Part shown: positions 1 through 11,017 of the stretch, one piece after another
How the letters are laid out: each line of letters begins with the position of its first letter
Numbering within the stretch: the stretch's first letter is position 1
DNA from: Gryganskiella cystojenkinii
Taxonomy: Eukaryota; Mortierellomycota; Mortierellomycetes; Mortierellales; Mortierellaceae
Length of the DNA stretch: 52,172 bases
Assembly (NCBI GenBank): GCA_015852425.1
Contig: JAAAIG010000187.1
Span: 1-52,172, forward strand
Direction of reading: 5' to 3'
The notes under the pieces: model-generated
What the model saw: only the letters and a program-made list of their open reading frames with translations
What the model was told of the DNA's origin: nothing
The model's database searches: none
Position numbers and translations under genes: made by a program

Positions 1-170
1 CGAGGGAAGACGAAGCGAGGGAAGACGAAGCGAGGGAAGACGAAGCGAGGGAAGAAGTGGGAAAAGGAGAAGTGAGGGAAGACGAAGCGAGGGAAGAAGA
101 TACGAGGGAAGAAGAAACGAGAGAAGATGAAGCGAGGGGAGAAGTAGGAACAGGAGAACTCAAGGAAGAA
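1..170. repeat. Degenerate 15-bp tandem repeat, coding (Ser/Leu/Ala pentapeptide)
   Basis: The plus strand repeats the unit cgagggaagacgaag from the first base, perfectly at first and then with substitutions (tacgagggaagaagaaa and similar) and one spacer. On the minus strand, in the frame of the surrounding gene, the unit encodes S-S-S-L-A repeats. The unit length is a multiple of three, so copy changes would keep the frame. The array starts at the window edge, so the copy number is unknown. Confidence 0.85.
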
Positions 171-2178
171 GAAGGTGAGGAAGGATGGGTGGAAGGACCG
201 AAGGGGGAAAGAGAAGACGAGGAGAAGGAGGCGGCAGCTCTCAAAGCAAAAGTCGACGAAAGTGTAACAGTCGAGTCACCTTCCGAGGTCAACTCTTGTA
301 GTCGTTGTTGAATCAAGGACATGGTCCTGAGGAGCCAGGAGATGTCCGCATCGTCCTCACCATAGATATTTAACAGAGACCTAATCGTTTTAGGTCCAAC
401 CCAGTCAAACAAGAACAATTGCAGTTGCCTCAAGTGAAGGTCAAACTCGGGTAAACTCCAAAGGGGATTCTGGTTCTTCGCTGGGGTCGACGACGAAGGC
501 GGCATCGATGACGGTGAAGATAATAATGAAAACGATACCTCTTCGAGGACAGTGAGGAAACCCGACAAGGTCACCCGACCGAGTTGACGAACGACCTCGG
601 GGTTCGAGACGATGGGGTAAAGGTGCGGAGGAGGACGGGGTGGTGGTGGTGGTTTGGATGGTAGGGCGGCGGAATTGAAACAGTGTTGGACTGGGGAGAA
701 AACAAAGGTCGTGGCCCGGTCGGACGAAAACCACTCGAGATCTGCGTCATTCGTATAGAGCCAGGAGACGAGACTGTTGATGAGGGTTGAGAGGTAGACG
801 AGGGTGTTGATGGAGAAAGAGAAGAGAGCGTCGTCCCTTTTCTGTTGCAGTTGTTTTTGTTGTTGTTTGAGTGGTTTCTTTTGGACTGTTGTTGTCGGAC
901 GACGAATGGTCCACCCGATCAACTCGAACAATTTCCGGAGACAGTGCGGTTCATAAACCGATAGGTCTTGTAACTGTTTGGATGGTGTTGTTGGGGGAAG
1001 GAAGTGAGAAAGGGAGAGACAGAGAGAGAGAGAGAGCGGCGGGGTAAAAGGAGAAGAAAGAAAAAAGAGAGCCAAGTGCAACATGGCATGAAAAGTAAAT
1101 TAAATGGTTGATTGGTGCCAGGCTCGAGAAACTCAGAGAAATAGGAGGAAAGAGTGTAGTTGCATGCATGAGAAGGGTAGAGGGGCCATGCGTTACCTCG
1201 GGTAAATACGTTACGACGGCATTGTGACATCTTTCAACATCCTGACCGAGGACCGACTGTTGCTGGCTGCCAGACAAACTCCAGCGAGTCTTTTCGAGAT
1301 CGATGAGGACTACTAAAATCTCGTATTGGGTCACGGGCGAGATTTGGAGACCAGAAAGGGACTCGGTCCAAAATTTTGGGGTGGATGAAAATATTTTGAG
1401 AATGACGATAGCGGCGTGCTTTCGTGTGGTATTGATGAAGACGTCAGAAAGGATATCCGCGTGTTGTTGGAGCTTTTCATCTCGAGTCCAATGCCGGTAA
1501 TGTTTCAGGACATTGTGCAGCAATTGAAGGATAGCTCTTTGTTCTTCTTTTGATGAGGTTTGCTGCTTAAGAGGATAGGAAGATAAGGACGGCGAGGTAG
1601 AAGCGACGAGTCTTTGGAACAGGAAATGAACAAGAACAGTGCGCTGGTTGTGCACGATCTCCGGATTGACGGCCACTTTATCGGCCCCCTTATATAGGCG
1701 TGGATCTGTTAACAAAGCCAAGAATAGCCTGTAGACCGCGTACTGAACAAAGGGATCCTGCAGGGTTACTAGAAGAGACTAGAAAAGATCATGATGATGA
1801 TGTGTATGACGTCAGTCTCCTTTTAAAAAGAAAAAAAAATTCCGACCTCTTTCCAAATAGAGAATGGTCTTTCAGTACGGACATCCATCGACAGTGATAA
1901 CGTTACCCAGATGTCATGGTCGCTCAAAAGGAGCAAGAGTCCTTGGGTGCCGTACACGCGTGGATCGGGGATCATGGCAAGGATCTCGTCAACATTACCA
2001 TTCTTGATTGTCTTTTTTTGTCATCGACAGACGAAAATGAAAAAAGGTTAAATTTTGGACAAGCGCAATAGTCGAGATTTGGAACAATCATGCCTTGTGA
2101 ACATCGAACCTCTCGAATCTGACGAATTGCATCCTGCGGCCTAAACTCGACAGCCTCCCTTGAACTGGAATCATTCAT
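1..2178 (-). CDS. Large alpha-helical protein of unknown family, 5' part, cut by left edge
   Basis: I do not recognise this gene. A phase-consistent model has four exons on the minus strand: 2178-2110, 2002-1907, 1757-1197 and 973 to the window edge. The donors are gttcga, gtaacg and gtaacg; the first is weak. The start ATG at 2178 gives an N-terminus beginning MNDSSSREAVEF. The first ~220 residues are Leu-rich and look like a helical repeat (HEAT/ARM-like) solenoid, with phrases such as DPFVQYAVYRLFLALLTDPR. After residue ~220 come a basic Gln-rich stretch, more helical sequence (around 880-700 and 440-330) and, nearest the edge, a long Ser-rich tract with 5-residue repeats. The protein continues beyond base 1, so its length and C-terminal domain are unknown. 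A karyopherin or a helicase N-terminal solenoid are possible; neither is shown. The exon structure is better supported than any identity. Confidence 0.6.
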
Positions 2179-2658
2179 TCGATTGACTATCCGGTTTGAA
2201 GCAAAACGCGTAAGAGGTTGCGCAGGGAGAGGAAAGAGAGAAGAGACGAACCCTGACCAACGCGACAACCAGAACTGACAACGAGAGCGTGTGACTTCTC
2301 TCGCTCATTCGTGCTGTACCAGAAGTGGCTTTGTTGGTTAGCCCTTTTTTTTCTCATGCAGCAACAAGCACAAAGAGACATTCTCACTCCTCCTCTCTGT
2401 TCCCATTCAAACCTCGACCATCAACCCATCAAGAAACCCCGAGTTCTTTTTGTCGATTTTTTGAAAGACAAATACCTACCTACCCATAACCGTCTTTTTT
2501 TGTATATTGGATCCTTGAGTCCCGAAGTCCATTCTCAGAGAACAAAAAGAAATCAGTCCCAAAGACAAAGATCACGCGCCACAAGAGGAAAGAGTATAAT
2601 CACCCGACGCATAGGACAAAGCAGCAGCAGCACTAGGGCAAAGTACACCATTTCCTTC
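2179..2658. promoter_or_regulatory. Divergent intergenic region (bidirectional promoter)
   Basis: These 480 bp separate the start codons of two divergent genes and must hold both 5' UTRs and promoters. The part from 2311 is open in frame with the plus-strand gene, but it encodes low-complexity basic and aromatic sequence unlike the conserved part. I treat it as 5' UTR. I see no clear TATA box. Confidence 0.45.
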
Positions 2659-3569
2659 ATGGAAGAACTCAACAGCAATTCGAATGCTGTCGTAGCAAAC
2701 ACGACAGCGTCCAGGAAACCAGAGTGGGCGACTGGTGATCCTTTTTTTGATACCATGGCCGGCATGGACAGCACCCCCGAATACCAAGAATACCTCAACA
2801 ATTTACTGCCAAATACCAGCACAGCCAATACCAACACCAACACCAACACCAACACCGACGGTCAGTCATCTTCAACCACTTTGACAGCACAGGATCTCAA
2901 TGATGCTACGGCGTCATTATCATTACACGGTGACGGGAGCAACATCAATGGTGGCGTAATAGACCCTTCGTCATCATCAACAACAACATCCACAGTACCA
3001 GTGGCAGAAGGGACAGGAATAGAGCCAGCAACGACAGGTATCGAACACTGGAACCGGACACGTGAACAATGGACAGGTGGAAGATGGCACCCGATCCAGA
3101 GCGCAAACAGCTCGAACCCGGCCCTGAGTGCGATCCACCCTGGAAACCACGATGCGATCTACGACAGTCTGGTCTATGATCGTAAAAGACTCTCAAAGCC
3201 TATTCCGTTGCCACTCGTTGTAAGTTTATCACATCACCTCCACACGATCTGGGCAGTTGGTGGTCCCGTGATAGAAGAAATATTAATCGTGCAGCCTTCA
3301 TTTTTTCCTTTGTTTGAATACAGATCAAAGTCCTTGTCAGTGGATGGAAACGCGACGGACTTTGGCAAGAGACTGCACCGCCGCCACCGACTCTGGGAAC
3401 AGGACGATCGTCTGCCTCTGGACCAGGAGTAAGAGGAGTTGAATCGAGTCCACCTTCGTCCGCACCATCGTCTGCACCTTCCTCTGCACCGAAATCAGCG
3501 TCCTTGCTTCGAGGCTATATCCCCGGGTTCTCGTCTACGAATTCACCCCCAGTCTCAAAACGACAATAA
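2659..3569 (+). CDS. DUF4050 / Gag1-like clamp domain protein
   Basis: Two exons, 2659-3219 and 3324-3569, join across a 104-bp GTAAGT...CAG intron to give 268 residues. Residues 1-130 are Ser/Thr/Asn-rich, with an Asn-Thr run near 55-65. The conserved domain spans ~130-215: HWNRTREQWTGGRWH, then DAIYDSLVYDRKRLSKPIPL, then across the splice IKVLVSGWKRDGLW. That order of motifs is the signature of DUF4050. The fission yeast member Gag1 is reported as a vacuolar regulator of TORC1, so a TOR-related role is a family-based inference. The tail is Pro/Ser-rich. Without splicing, the open frame runs through the intron and ends with an unrelated tail, losing the SGWKRDG motif. An in-frame ATG at 2311 exists; 2659 is preferred because the extra sequence looks untranslated. 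Confidence 0.85.
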
Positions 3570-6500
3570 TGATCAACATCTGACAAAAAGAAAAAGAAAA
3601 ACCATGTCTATCGATACGGGCGCTGATAAAAAAACTAAGACCTTAAGCATCAAAGAATTCACTTCCAATGGCGGCTGTAGCATATGACAGCTCCGTTGTA
3701 GGCCTATTCTCGGCCCTTTCGATCCAAGAACATTCGCGTGGCGATGACTCCCGGGCCATCAGAGACGGCTGTTATGCTCCAGGATTTGAACCCTTTCTTG
3801 ATCTTCTTTTTGCTACCATTAATAGTCCCCCCCCCTCCCTCATTTTCTTAGCCAGCCTACTGCTGGCTCTTGACCACAAACCAAACAATGACGACACACA
3901 AGCACAATAGACTAACAAATAACCAATAGCCGTCTGTAATGTACACCTGACGGCAACCGGGTAGTCTAACAATAAATGGGGATACAGTAGACATAGAGAG
4001 AGCCAGAAACCCAGAGCCCCTAAAAAACCCCAGAGCTCAGCAGTTCCGCTTGAGTTCTAAAAAGCAAACTGAATACTGTATAGACTACAGTAGACAATTG
4101 CCGATCAATTGCCACGTTTTTTTTAAGTGCGAAATTCATTCCAAAAGGTTGGAAGAGGTGACTAGTCAGTCGAGTCGCAAAAAAAAAAAAAAAATAGTCG
4201 GAAAGGAAACGGGCTCATCAATTCAAAACCTTTTTCGGTCTCTCTCTTTCTTTCCCTACTCTTTTTGAGTTTCTGGCAAACCAACACGGTTAAAAAAATC
4301 TAAACGCCGATCTTTTTTTTCACATATGTATTTGCTTCTTGCCAGCCGGCGTCCCAGGGTGTGATGTTCTTTTTTGTTGTTTGTTCACTCTCTCGTCTCT
4401 CCCCCAAAATTTGAAGAAATGATTCATGCAAACGTGCTTACGATTTTCAAATGAGTGCGTATTACCACGCCAGAAGGTACCCCAAAACAAGTATCACTGT
4501 GGGAGTACGCGCTCTCCTCGATATGGTTCAATCTCGAAGATGAACTCATCAACTCCATGTCTGTTCAGAAGTATTACGCCGATAGGGTGACTCGGAGAGA
4601 GTTCAATTGTTCCGCGGCATCATTTTTTTCTCCTTGTGAAAACAGGGGTCGACGCTGCCCCTCATTGTAGAGTATAATAAATCCCTTTTGTCCTTTGAGG
4701 AATCGAGGACTGGAGAGAGGATCTTTTTATTTATTTTTGCAGGCACTCGTTCGAGTGTAAAAGCGGGGTGGGGGGGATTGGTTTTGCGCCTCTCTGCCTG
4801 TGGGTCATCTCTCGCTTTTTTTTTATGTTGTGTTCAAGACAGAAACACCCACCCAAAAAAAATTGCAAACATGTCTGTGTATTCAGCGGCGTACATGCAT
4901 GCACGCGGTAGTGCATACTGGTGGCGCCCTTCGGTAAGGAAAAGAACAGAAGAGCGAACAAAAGACAGCGAGCGGGAAGTTGGGCCTGGATGCGACATGG
5001 CCTTTCTCCCTTGAAACAATAGAAGAAAGAACGTGTCGCGTTGTTTACAACTGTTTTCTCTTTTATTTTCTCGCTGTACCTTTGTTCTCTCGGAAGTTGG
5101 GTGCTTCTGCTTATGGTTTACCTTGGAGGGATTCGTCAGGCGGATGGCGATTGAGGAAACAATTAGGAAAGGCCAAGAAAATGACTATATCGAGACAAGA
5201 AAGGAAACTAAGCAATCTGCAGCACCAAGAAAACACTGTCCTCTCAGACGTTGTTCCAAACTACTAGATAGGAACAGCAAGAAAAAGAGAAAACAAAAGT
5301 TTTTTTTGGCGGCTCTCCTTTCAGATTTTTCATTGTGGTTGTTTATTCTTTGGCTGCATCATTTCTCTTGCGGGAAAGGTGAAGTTCGAGGAGAAAAAAG
5401 AAAGCATGCGCAAGGTGTGCCCTTTTCGTGTTTTGTGTTTGGGTCCGCGTGGAACGGGCGGTGACGACAATCGCTCCACTTTGTTTTTCTTTTCCTTTTT
5501 TTTTCGCCGACAAAGGTGGTAAGTGGAATGAGTCGTGCTCTGTGGATGTTTTGAACCGAGTCGACAAGGGACGTATTCCCGTTGTAATGAAATTATATTT
5601 TTGAGGGTGGCTCCTACCTCTTTGACCCTCTCTTTTGCATCCATCTATCTCTTTGCAGCATCACGCAGGTCCAGGACGGGATTTTTCTGCATGAATCAAC
5701 TGACATGACATGGACAAAAAAAACATGGAAAAGAAAGGATGCAGGGGTGAGACAGGAAGACGAAAAAAGAAATGCAATGTTTTCTAAGCAAAAGACTCGG
5801 AAGGTTGGCCGAGCTCGGCCGAGAAGTTGGAGACAATTGAACGAGAAGGTGATCATCAAAGATTTGTCTGTCGCACAGCTTCAATCGGGGACGCAATCGA
5901 AAATGGGGGTTCAATAATGGCTGGGTCTAGAAGGAAGGAGAGGAGTCCAAATTGAACCTCAACTTGTGTCTCGTCTGTCTTTTCTCTTCTTCTCTCTTTT
6001 GTTTTCTCTCGAACCTTCATTCCCACCATCCCTCCCACTTCGCGCCCTTTTTTGCTGGCTCTAACTCTTTGCACACAACCACTCACCTTCTGTCGACCAT
6101 TCAGTTCCACTGTTCTCTCACTCACCGGCACTACAGAACTCCCTCCCCCTATCTTCACTTTGGTCCTTCAACCCCATAATCCCCTCCACCGATTTGATTC
6201 TTTGCTCGAGAACAAAAAACTGTAGGGAGGAACAGAAACTCTTTTTTTAAATTTCGTTCCTGATCTCTCTCTGCGCCTTGGACACCACACCTCGTCACTA
6301 CTTGCCCCTCACTCTTTGTCTCTGATTCTGTGCCTCCTCATACTCGATCGCCACGTCCCACCTTGCATCATTTCTATCATTTCTGCTCACTCCTGAAGTC
6401 ACTGCGCTCTCCAGCTACCAACCGAAAAAAGGGACTAGAAAGGTACATATTGTGAATAACTGTGTCCAAATATCCCCGATGTTGTGTTTTCCAGCTGTAT

Positions 6501-7310
6501 ATATATCGAAGTTTCCACACGGTTCATCTTCAATCTTCTTCATTTCGACCACCTCCCTCTCTTCGGTACCTCCCTGCCCCTCCCCTTTCTCTCGCTCTTC
6601 CTCGTGGAAATGATTATTCGAAGCGAAGAACAAAATGTTATTTTGTGTTTGCGTGGTGTCATTCGTGCAAATTTTTTTCCGATCGAACCCAGAACAGAGG
6701 CGCTCTCACTCTCGTTTTTCGTGTGTTTTCAGCTTTCTCTCTCTCTCCGCTCATATATCGTTTGTTTTTTTCATTGGGCGCGAGTTCAAGGAAGACGAGG
6801 AGGATTTTGATTTACCCAGAACTCTGGAGAGCTCTCTGAGGTCTTAGTGCTTTCAGTGCTTTCATAACCCTCTCTTTGTCCTGTCTACGGTTTAAGCTTT
6901 TTTCCGTTGGAAAGAACACAAGAGATTTGCAAAAAGAAAACTTCCTTAAAGATTTTATATTTGCTTTTGCTCTCCTTTCATCCGTCCCTTTGCCCCCGAA
7001 GAACAGAGCCTTTGGGGAAATCATCATGGTTCAGCGCTTCACATTCGCTGAGCCAAGCAACGAGAGAAAAAAACGCCCCCCTATAGGAAAAAGGCATTAA
7101 CATTTTGCTCTTTCTCTCTCTTTTTTGCCCTGCATCCTTTCTTGAACAACAGGGATATTGACACTATTTTGTCCACGGAGTGCTGAAGAAGTCTCTCAAT
7201 CAGCTGTTTTAATTTGAACGATCTTCCGACCATTCCCACTCCGCCTTTCACTTTCTCTCGACCCTTTACATCGAGGATCTCCAGCTCTTCCCTTTCGAAA
7301 ATTCCACACA
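3570..7310. other. 3.7-kb intergenic region without a recognised gene
   Basis: No open frame here looks like protein: all are short, low-complexity or mutually overlapping. The stretch is full of homopolymer runs (A/T runs of 8-15 near 4120, 4180 and 4310) and, from about 5940 to 6800, long C/T-rich sequence on the plus strand. The last 1-1.4 kb probably holds the promoter and a long 5' leader of the gene at 7311, perhaps with an untranslated intron. I see no tRNA or other RNA gene. Confidence 0.5.
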
Positions 7311-8084
7311 ATGCCCCTGACGCGTCCACCAGCAGCGATCCTGAGCAGCCGCTTGGAACCATCACCGTTTCAGCCTTCCTTGCAACCCTCGCTGACGTTT
7401 ACCCTCACTGCTGGCGGTCTCCTCACCCCGAAGATCAAGTGTCAAACCGAGAACAAAAAGGAATGTTATACATTCCAATCCAAATCTGATGGCGACAACC
7501 GAAATATGACCATGAAGGATTATAAGTCGAATCAGGTCTGCAAGATCAAGAACAAGGGCGATTATCTGCTCGACTTGTATCTCACGACGGACGCCAAAGA
7601 AATCTCAGTTCAGTTCCGAGACATGATCGCGTTTAAAAAAGTTGCAGAAAAGAATGCGTTGCAGTACAAGAAGTTGCAATCGCCTTACCCTCAATCGACG
7701 TCTTCAGATTATGATTTCGATCGGCCGTTCTATTCCTCGTCAGCAGTGCTCGGTGGACTGGGTGGTGAACTGAACAATGGGGTCTGTTGGGCGTTCGAAT
7801 TTGAGGGTCGAATTTATCAATGGACCGCCGGTGCTGGTCAAGGGATCTTGGCACCCCCAGGGTCCGACGTCTTGCTGTGTCACTCCACTAGCCTGGGACC
7901 TCCAACAAAAGTCGCCAAGTTGCAGAGCAGTCATACGGGTGCATCGGATCGTCTTGTGATTCAGTCGAGCTCGATCATGAGTGTGGTCGACAAGGTTGGA
8001 CTACAGATCCTGCTCCTCGGATCTGTCCTCAGTCTGATGGAAATTATGAACGACCGAAGCCGGGAACTTTTGGACTTTGACTAA
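7311..8084 (+). CDS. Possible tubby C-terminal-like / LURP-one-like protein
   Basis: One uninterrupted 257-residue frame with an ordinary, non-repetitive composition, starting at ATG 7311 (context cacaATGc). The pattern is beta-rich from ~27 (SLTFTLTAGGLLTPK) to ~205, followed by one strongly hydrophobic C-terminal helix (~228-245, GLQILLLGSVLSLMEIM) and a short acidic tail. A beta-barrel closed around a hydrophobic C-terminal helix is the layout of the tubby/LURP-one superfamily, which is common as orphan proteins in early-diverging fungi. That is a fold guess from pattern, not a motif match. There is no signal peptide. The C-terminal helix could instead be a tail anchor. It converges with coronin downstream. 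Confidence 0.7.
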   Translation: MPLTRPPAAILSSRLEPSPFQPSLQPSLTFTLTAGGLLTPKIKCQTENKKECYTFQSKSDGDNRNMTMKDYKSNQVCKIKNKGDYLLDLYLTTDAKEISVQFRDMIAFKKVAEKNALQYKKLQSPYPQSTSSDYDFDRPFYSSSAVLGGLGGELNNGVCWAFEFEGRIYQWTAGAGQGILAPPGSDVLLCHSTSLGPPTKVAKLQSSHTGASDRLVIQSSSIMSVVDKVGLQILLLGSVLSLMEIMNDRSRELLDFD

Positions 8085-8936
8085 AAGGAATAGTTTCTTT
8101 TCAGTTTCTGTGTACTTTGTTTTTTTCTTCTTTCCTCTTTCTTCACCTTTTCGCCTTGCATCATTCCGTCTGTCCTGTAGCCTTAGCATAGTTGTTCTTT
8201 CTTTCTGTTTTCTATTCCTGTTTAGTTTTTTCTTTCGCTTCTTGCTTTTTTACCCTCTGCTTTGTCGAGTCGCTTTACCTTTATTTTTCCCCTTTTTCAA
8301 ATCTGTAATATACCCTATTGCTTATTATTATTTACTACTCTCATCTTCCTACTTTACCTATTAAAAAAAGCACGGTCTCCATCTTTTCATCATAACCGAG
8401 TCCTACCTCCTTCGGCTTGTAGAACACAATCGAAGCGCAAACAAGTGCGAGATTTTTCCTGATTCTTCCGATATTGCTTCTCTTGGTCCGACCATCCTTG
8501 GTTCCTGATTCGTTCCTGCAGGGACACCCATCCCCTATTTTGCTCTATCCAATGGGACCTGCATCATGCATGCAACGGAATCTGCTAGCACTTTTTTTTA
8601 TAAATACCGCGGATGTCTCCGCATTCCCATCAAACATTCGCTCCTGGGCGATCGGATGAAATTGTTGAGCTAAAAATCAGAGGTCGGAAGAGCAAGCACT
8701 AAAACGACAAGAACCGAGGCTCCTCCGAGGAGCGATCACAAAAAAAAATGAAATGAGAAGAACCAGGCATCCAGGACTTCCTTTCCTAAAATCACTGTAT
8801 TAATAATTTAAAACAACAGCCAGAGCGATCGAGTTTATTAATACCGTTTACGTGTTTTTTGTGAGGCCTCCCCTTTTTCTCGTTCTAATTTGGGGGGTTA
8901 ATATTTTGTTTTCCAGCACATTCCTGTCAGATCAAC
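8085..8936. other. Convergent intergenic region (3' ends)
   Basis: This lies between two gene 3' ends. The first half is T-rich with several pyrimidine runs, and AT-rich sequence suitable for polyadenylation occurs around 8310-8345 and 8800-8830 on both strands. No coding sequence is recognised. Confidence 0.5.
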
Positions 8937-11017
8937 TTATTTTGAGGACAATTGCTCAAGTTGAACCTCCAAAAGACGAATCTTGACATCCTTTTGGGCG
9001 ACCTGGTTCTTCAAGTCCTCATTCTCCTGACGCAACTTATGGTAAGCTTCTTGGTATTCCTTATCGTTTTTGGGTGCGATCACGATTTCTTCCGCAACCT
9101 GAGCAGCCGCACTGGCGACAAACTCCTTCTTGACAGAGGCCGTGAAACCCTTCTCGAGCGAGACCAACTTGGGGTTGGCGCTCTCTCCCGAGAACCAGGC
9201 ATCGGCCGTCAACGCAGGCTCGTCACCAACGCAGTCGGGGAACAGATCCGACTGGAAGGAGTCAGACTATATAAATATAGAAACAACAATTGCATAAGAG
9301 CAACGAGACAAAAAAAAGAGTTAATATTGTTAAGAGTAAAGATTGTCATCACGATATATTTTTTCGGGAAATGACTTTTTACCTTGCGAGGAACAGTGAA
9401 GCTAATAGGCTCGACCAATCCGTTCGAGACCTTGTATGCGCGGGCAATCTCACACGACTCGACACTCAATCCACGCTTGGGCATGAAAGCCAACCCACGT
9501 TGAGGAACGTTCGAAGAGTACTCTGATAGAATATGCATCTCCTCGTTCTCCCATTCGAAATAACGAATGTTGCCATCACCCTTTCCGGCTAAGTACAACA
9601 TGTTGCTGTCGCCGTCATAGAAGGGCATGATCACACCCGAGGACGTATCGATGTTGTTCGATTTAAGAGGGTTCTCCAAGTTACCGGAATCCCAGATGTT
9701 GACCTGACGATCCGACATCTTTGAGAACCCTGTGGTCGCGAGACGGTTGCTGTCGCCCATCCAGACCACACGCGATCCCTTGACACCCTGGTGAGAGTCT
9801 CCTTGCTAATAACAGAATACAACACGGAGAAAAAAGGACCAGGGTTAGCAACGGCAACATCCCTTCGTATCCACGCGTTTATGCACGTTCAAGCATACAA
9901 GATTTTGATCTTATCCTGGAGACTTCTGCAGTACCTGAACAACCTTGTTGCTGCGAACATCAAAGACACGGAGCTTCTTATCGCGGCAAGTGGTCGCGAC
10001 CAAAGTACCGTTGTAGTTCCAGCAGACACTCTGAACAACCTCCATGTGCCCCGTGATCTCTTGCTTCTCCACACCCTTTTCGACATCCCAGAGCTTCATG
10101 GTCAGATCTGCAGAGGCGGAGAGCAAGACGTTCTCGGCCACGGGGTTGAAGAGGACATGACCGACCTTACGACCATGAGTCGTCAATCGGACCACAGGGT
10201 CGATATCGACCTCCCCAAGCTCATCCGGAATTGTGTAAAGGAAAACCTTGCTGTCCTCCGCGCCTGAGGCAATCAAGTTATCGTTAAAGGGTGAGAAATC
10301 CGTATCAAGGACGGCGGCAGAGTGTCCACGGTACAATGGAAGAGCATCCGAGATCTTGCCTAAACGTCGAAAACAGAGATTAAAAACACTGTCAGCCTCA
10401 CGCTCGATTCACACGAAACTCGGCCCCTAATTGGGTTTAGGTCCTCGATTTGATTTGTTCCGTCTCATAATTATAGTATTGAGGGTACATTACCGGTCAA
10501 GGAGAGAGGAATAACGGCAAAGGCTCCTCCACCACCAGAATTCCAGTTCAAGGACAGGAATTTCTAACGACGACGGGTAATGCGTCCATTCAACGAGGGG
10601 AGAATAGGTGTTTAATAACAGTTGACGACAGAAATGATACATTCAATTGATATGAAATGGAGAGGGACCTATTATTCTACAGATTGGAACAATGAAAACT
10701 TACAGGGTTGACCTTGACCAGGTTGGTATCCCAAGCATTGCCAGAGACCTTGACGTTGTCGTAACACAGCTCACGTCTTGTAGCTGTGCCATAGACGTGT
10801 CTATATAAAAACAAGTGGAAACCAGGGGGAAACAAGCAAGAAAGAAAAAAAAAAAAAGTAATTTAGTCTCATTCCATGCTGCTTATGATTCCAAATGCGC
10901 CCGTTCAATGATCCCACGTTTTTTTTTTTTTTTGAAAGGAGTCCAAGGTCCTGAATGGGCCTTCCATTTACTGGTACAGTACCTGTATTTAGAGGCGCGA
11001 ACGAAGCGGGACGACAT
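8937..11017 (-). CDS. crn1: Coronin (actin-binding WD40 protein)
   Basis: Six exons (11017-10983, 10800-10704, 10563-10494, 10359-9935, 9805-9383, 9266-8937) give 459 residues, the usual size of a short coronin. The protein starts MSSRFVRASKYRHVYG, the conserved coronin N-terminal signature. WD40 blades follow, with clear cores such as YRGHSAAVLDTDFSPFNDN, SADLTMKLWDVEKG and ATTCRDKKLRVFDVRSN. The coronin-specific C-terminal extension includes DSFQSDLFPDC around residue 351. The last ~40 residues form a coiled coil ending KIRLLEVQLEQLSSK, the oligomerisation segment. Coronins bind F-actin and regulate Arp2/3 and cofilin at cortical actin patches, acting in endocytosis. The unique linker is short, and there is no long insert as in budding yeast Crn1. 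All five introns are GT-AG. The first exon is only 35 bp. Confidence 0.97.

Noticed and set aside
1..170. Short regular repeats considered as a CRISPR array
   Set aside because: There are no unique spacers; it is a 15-bp coding tandem repeat in a eukaryotic gene.
2311..2658. Upstream in-frame ATG of the DUF4050 gene
   Set aside because: The added sequence is basic, low-complexity and lies in the shared promoter; the conserved part starts later.
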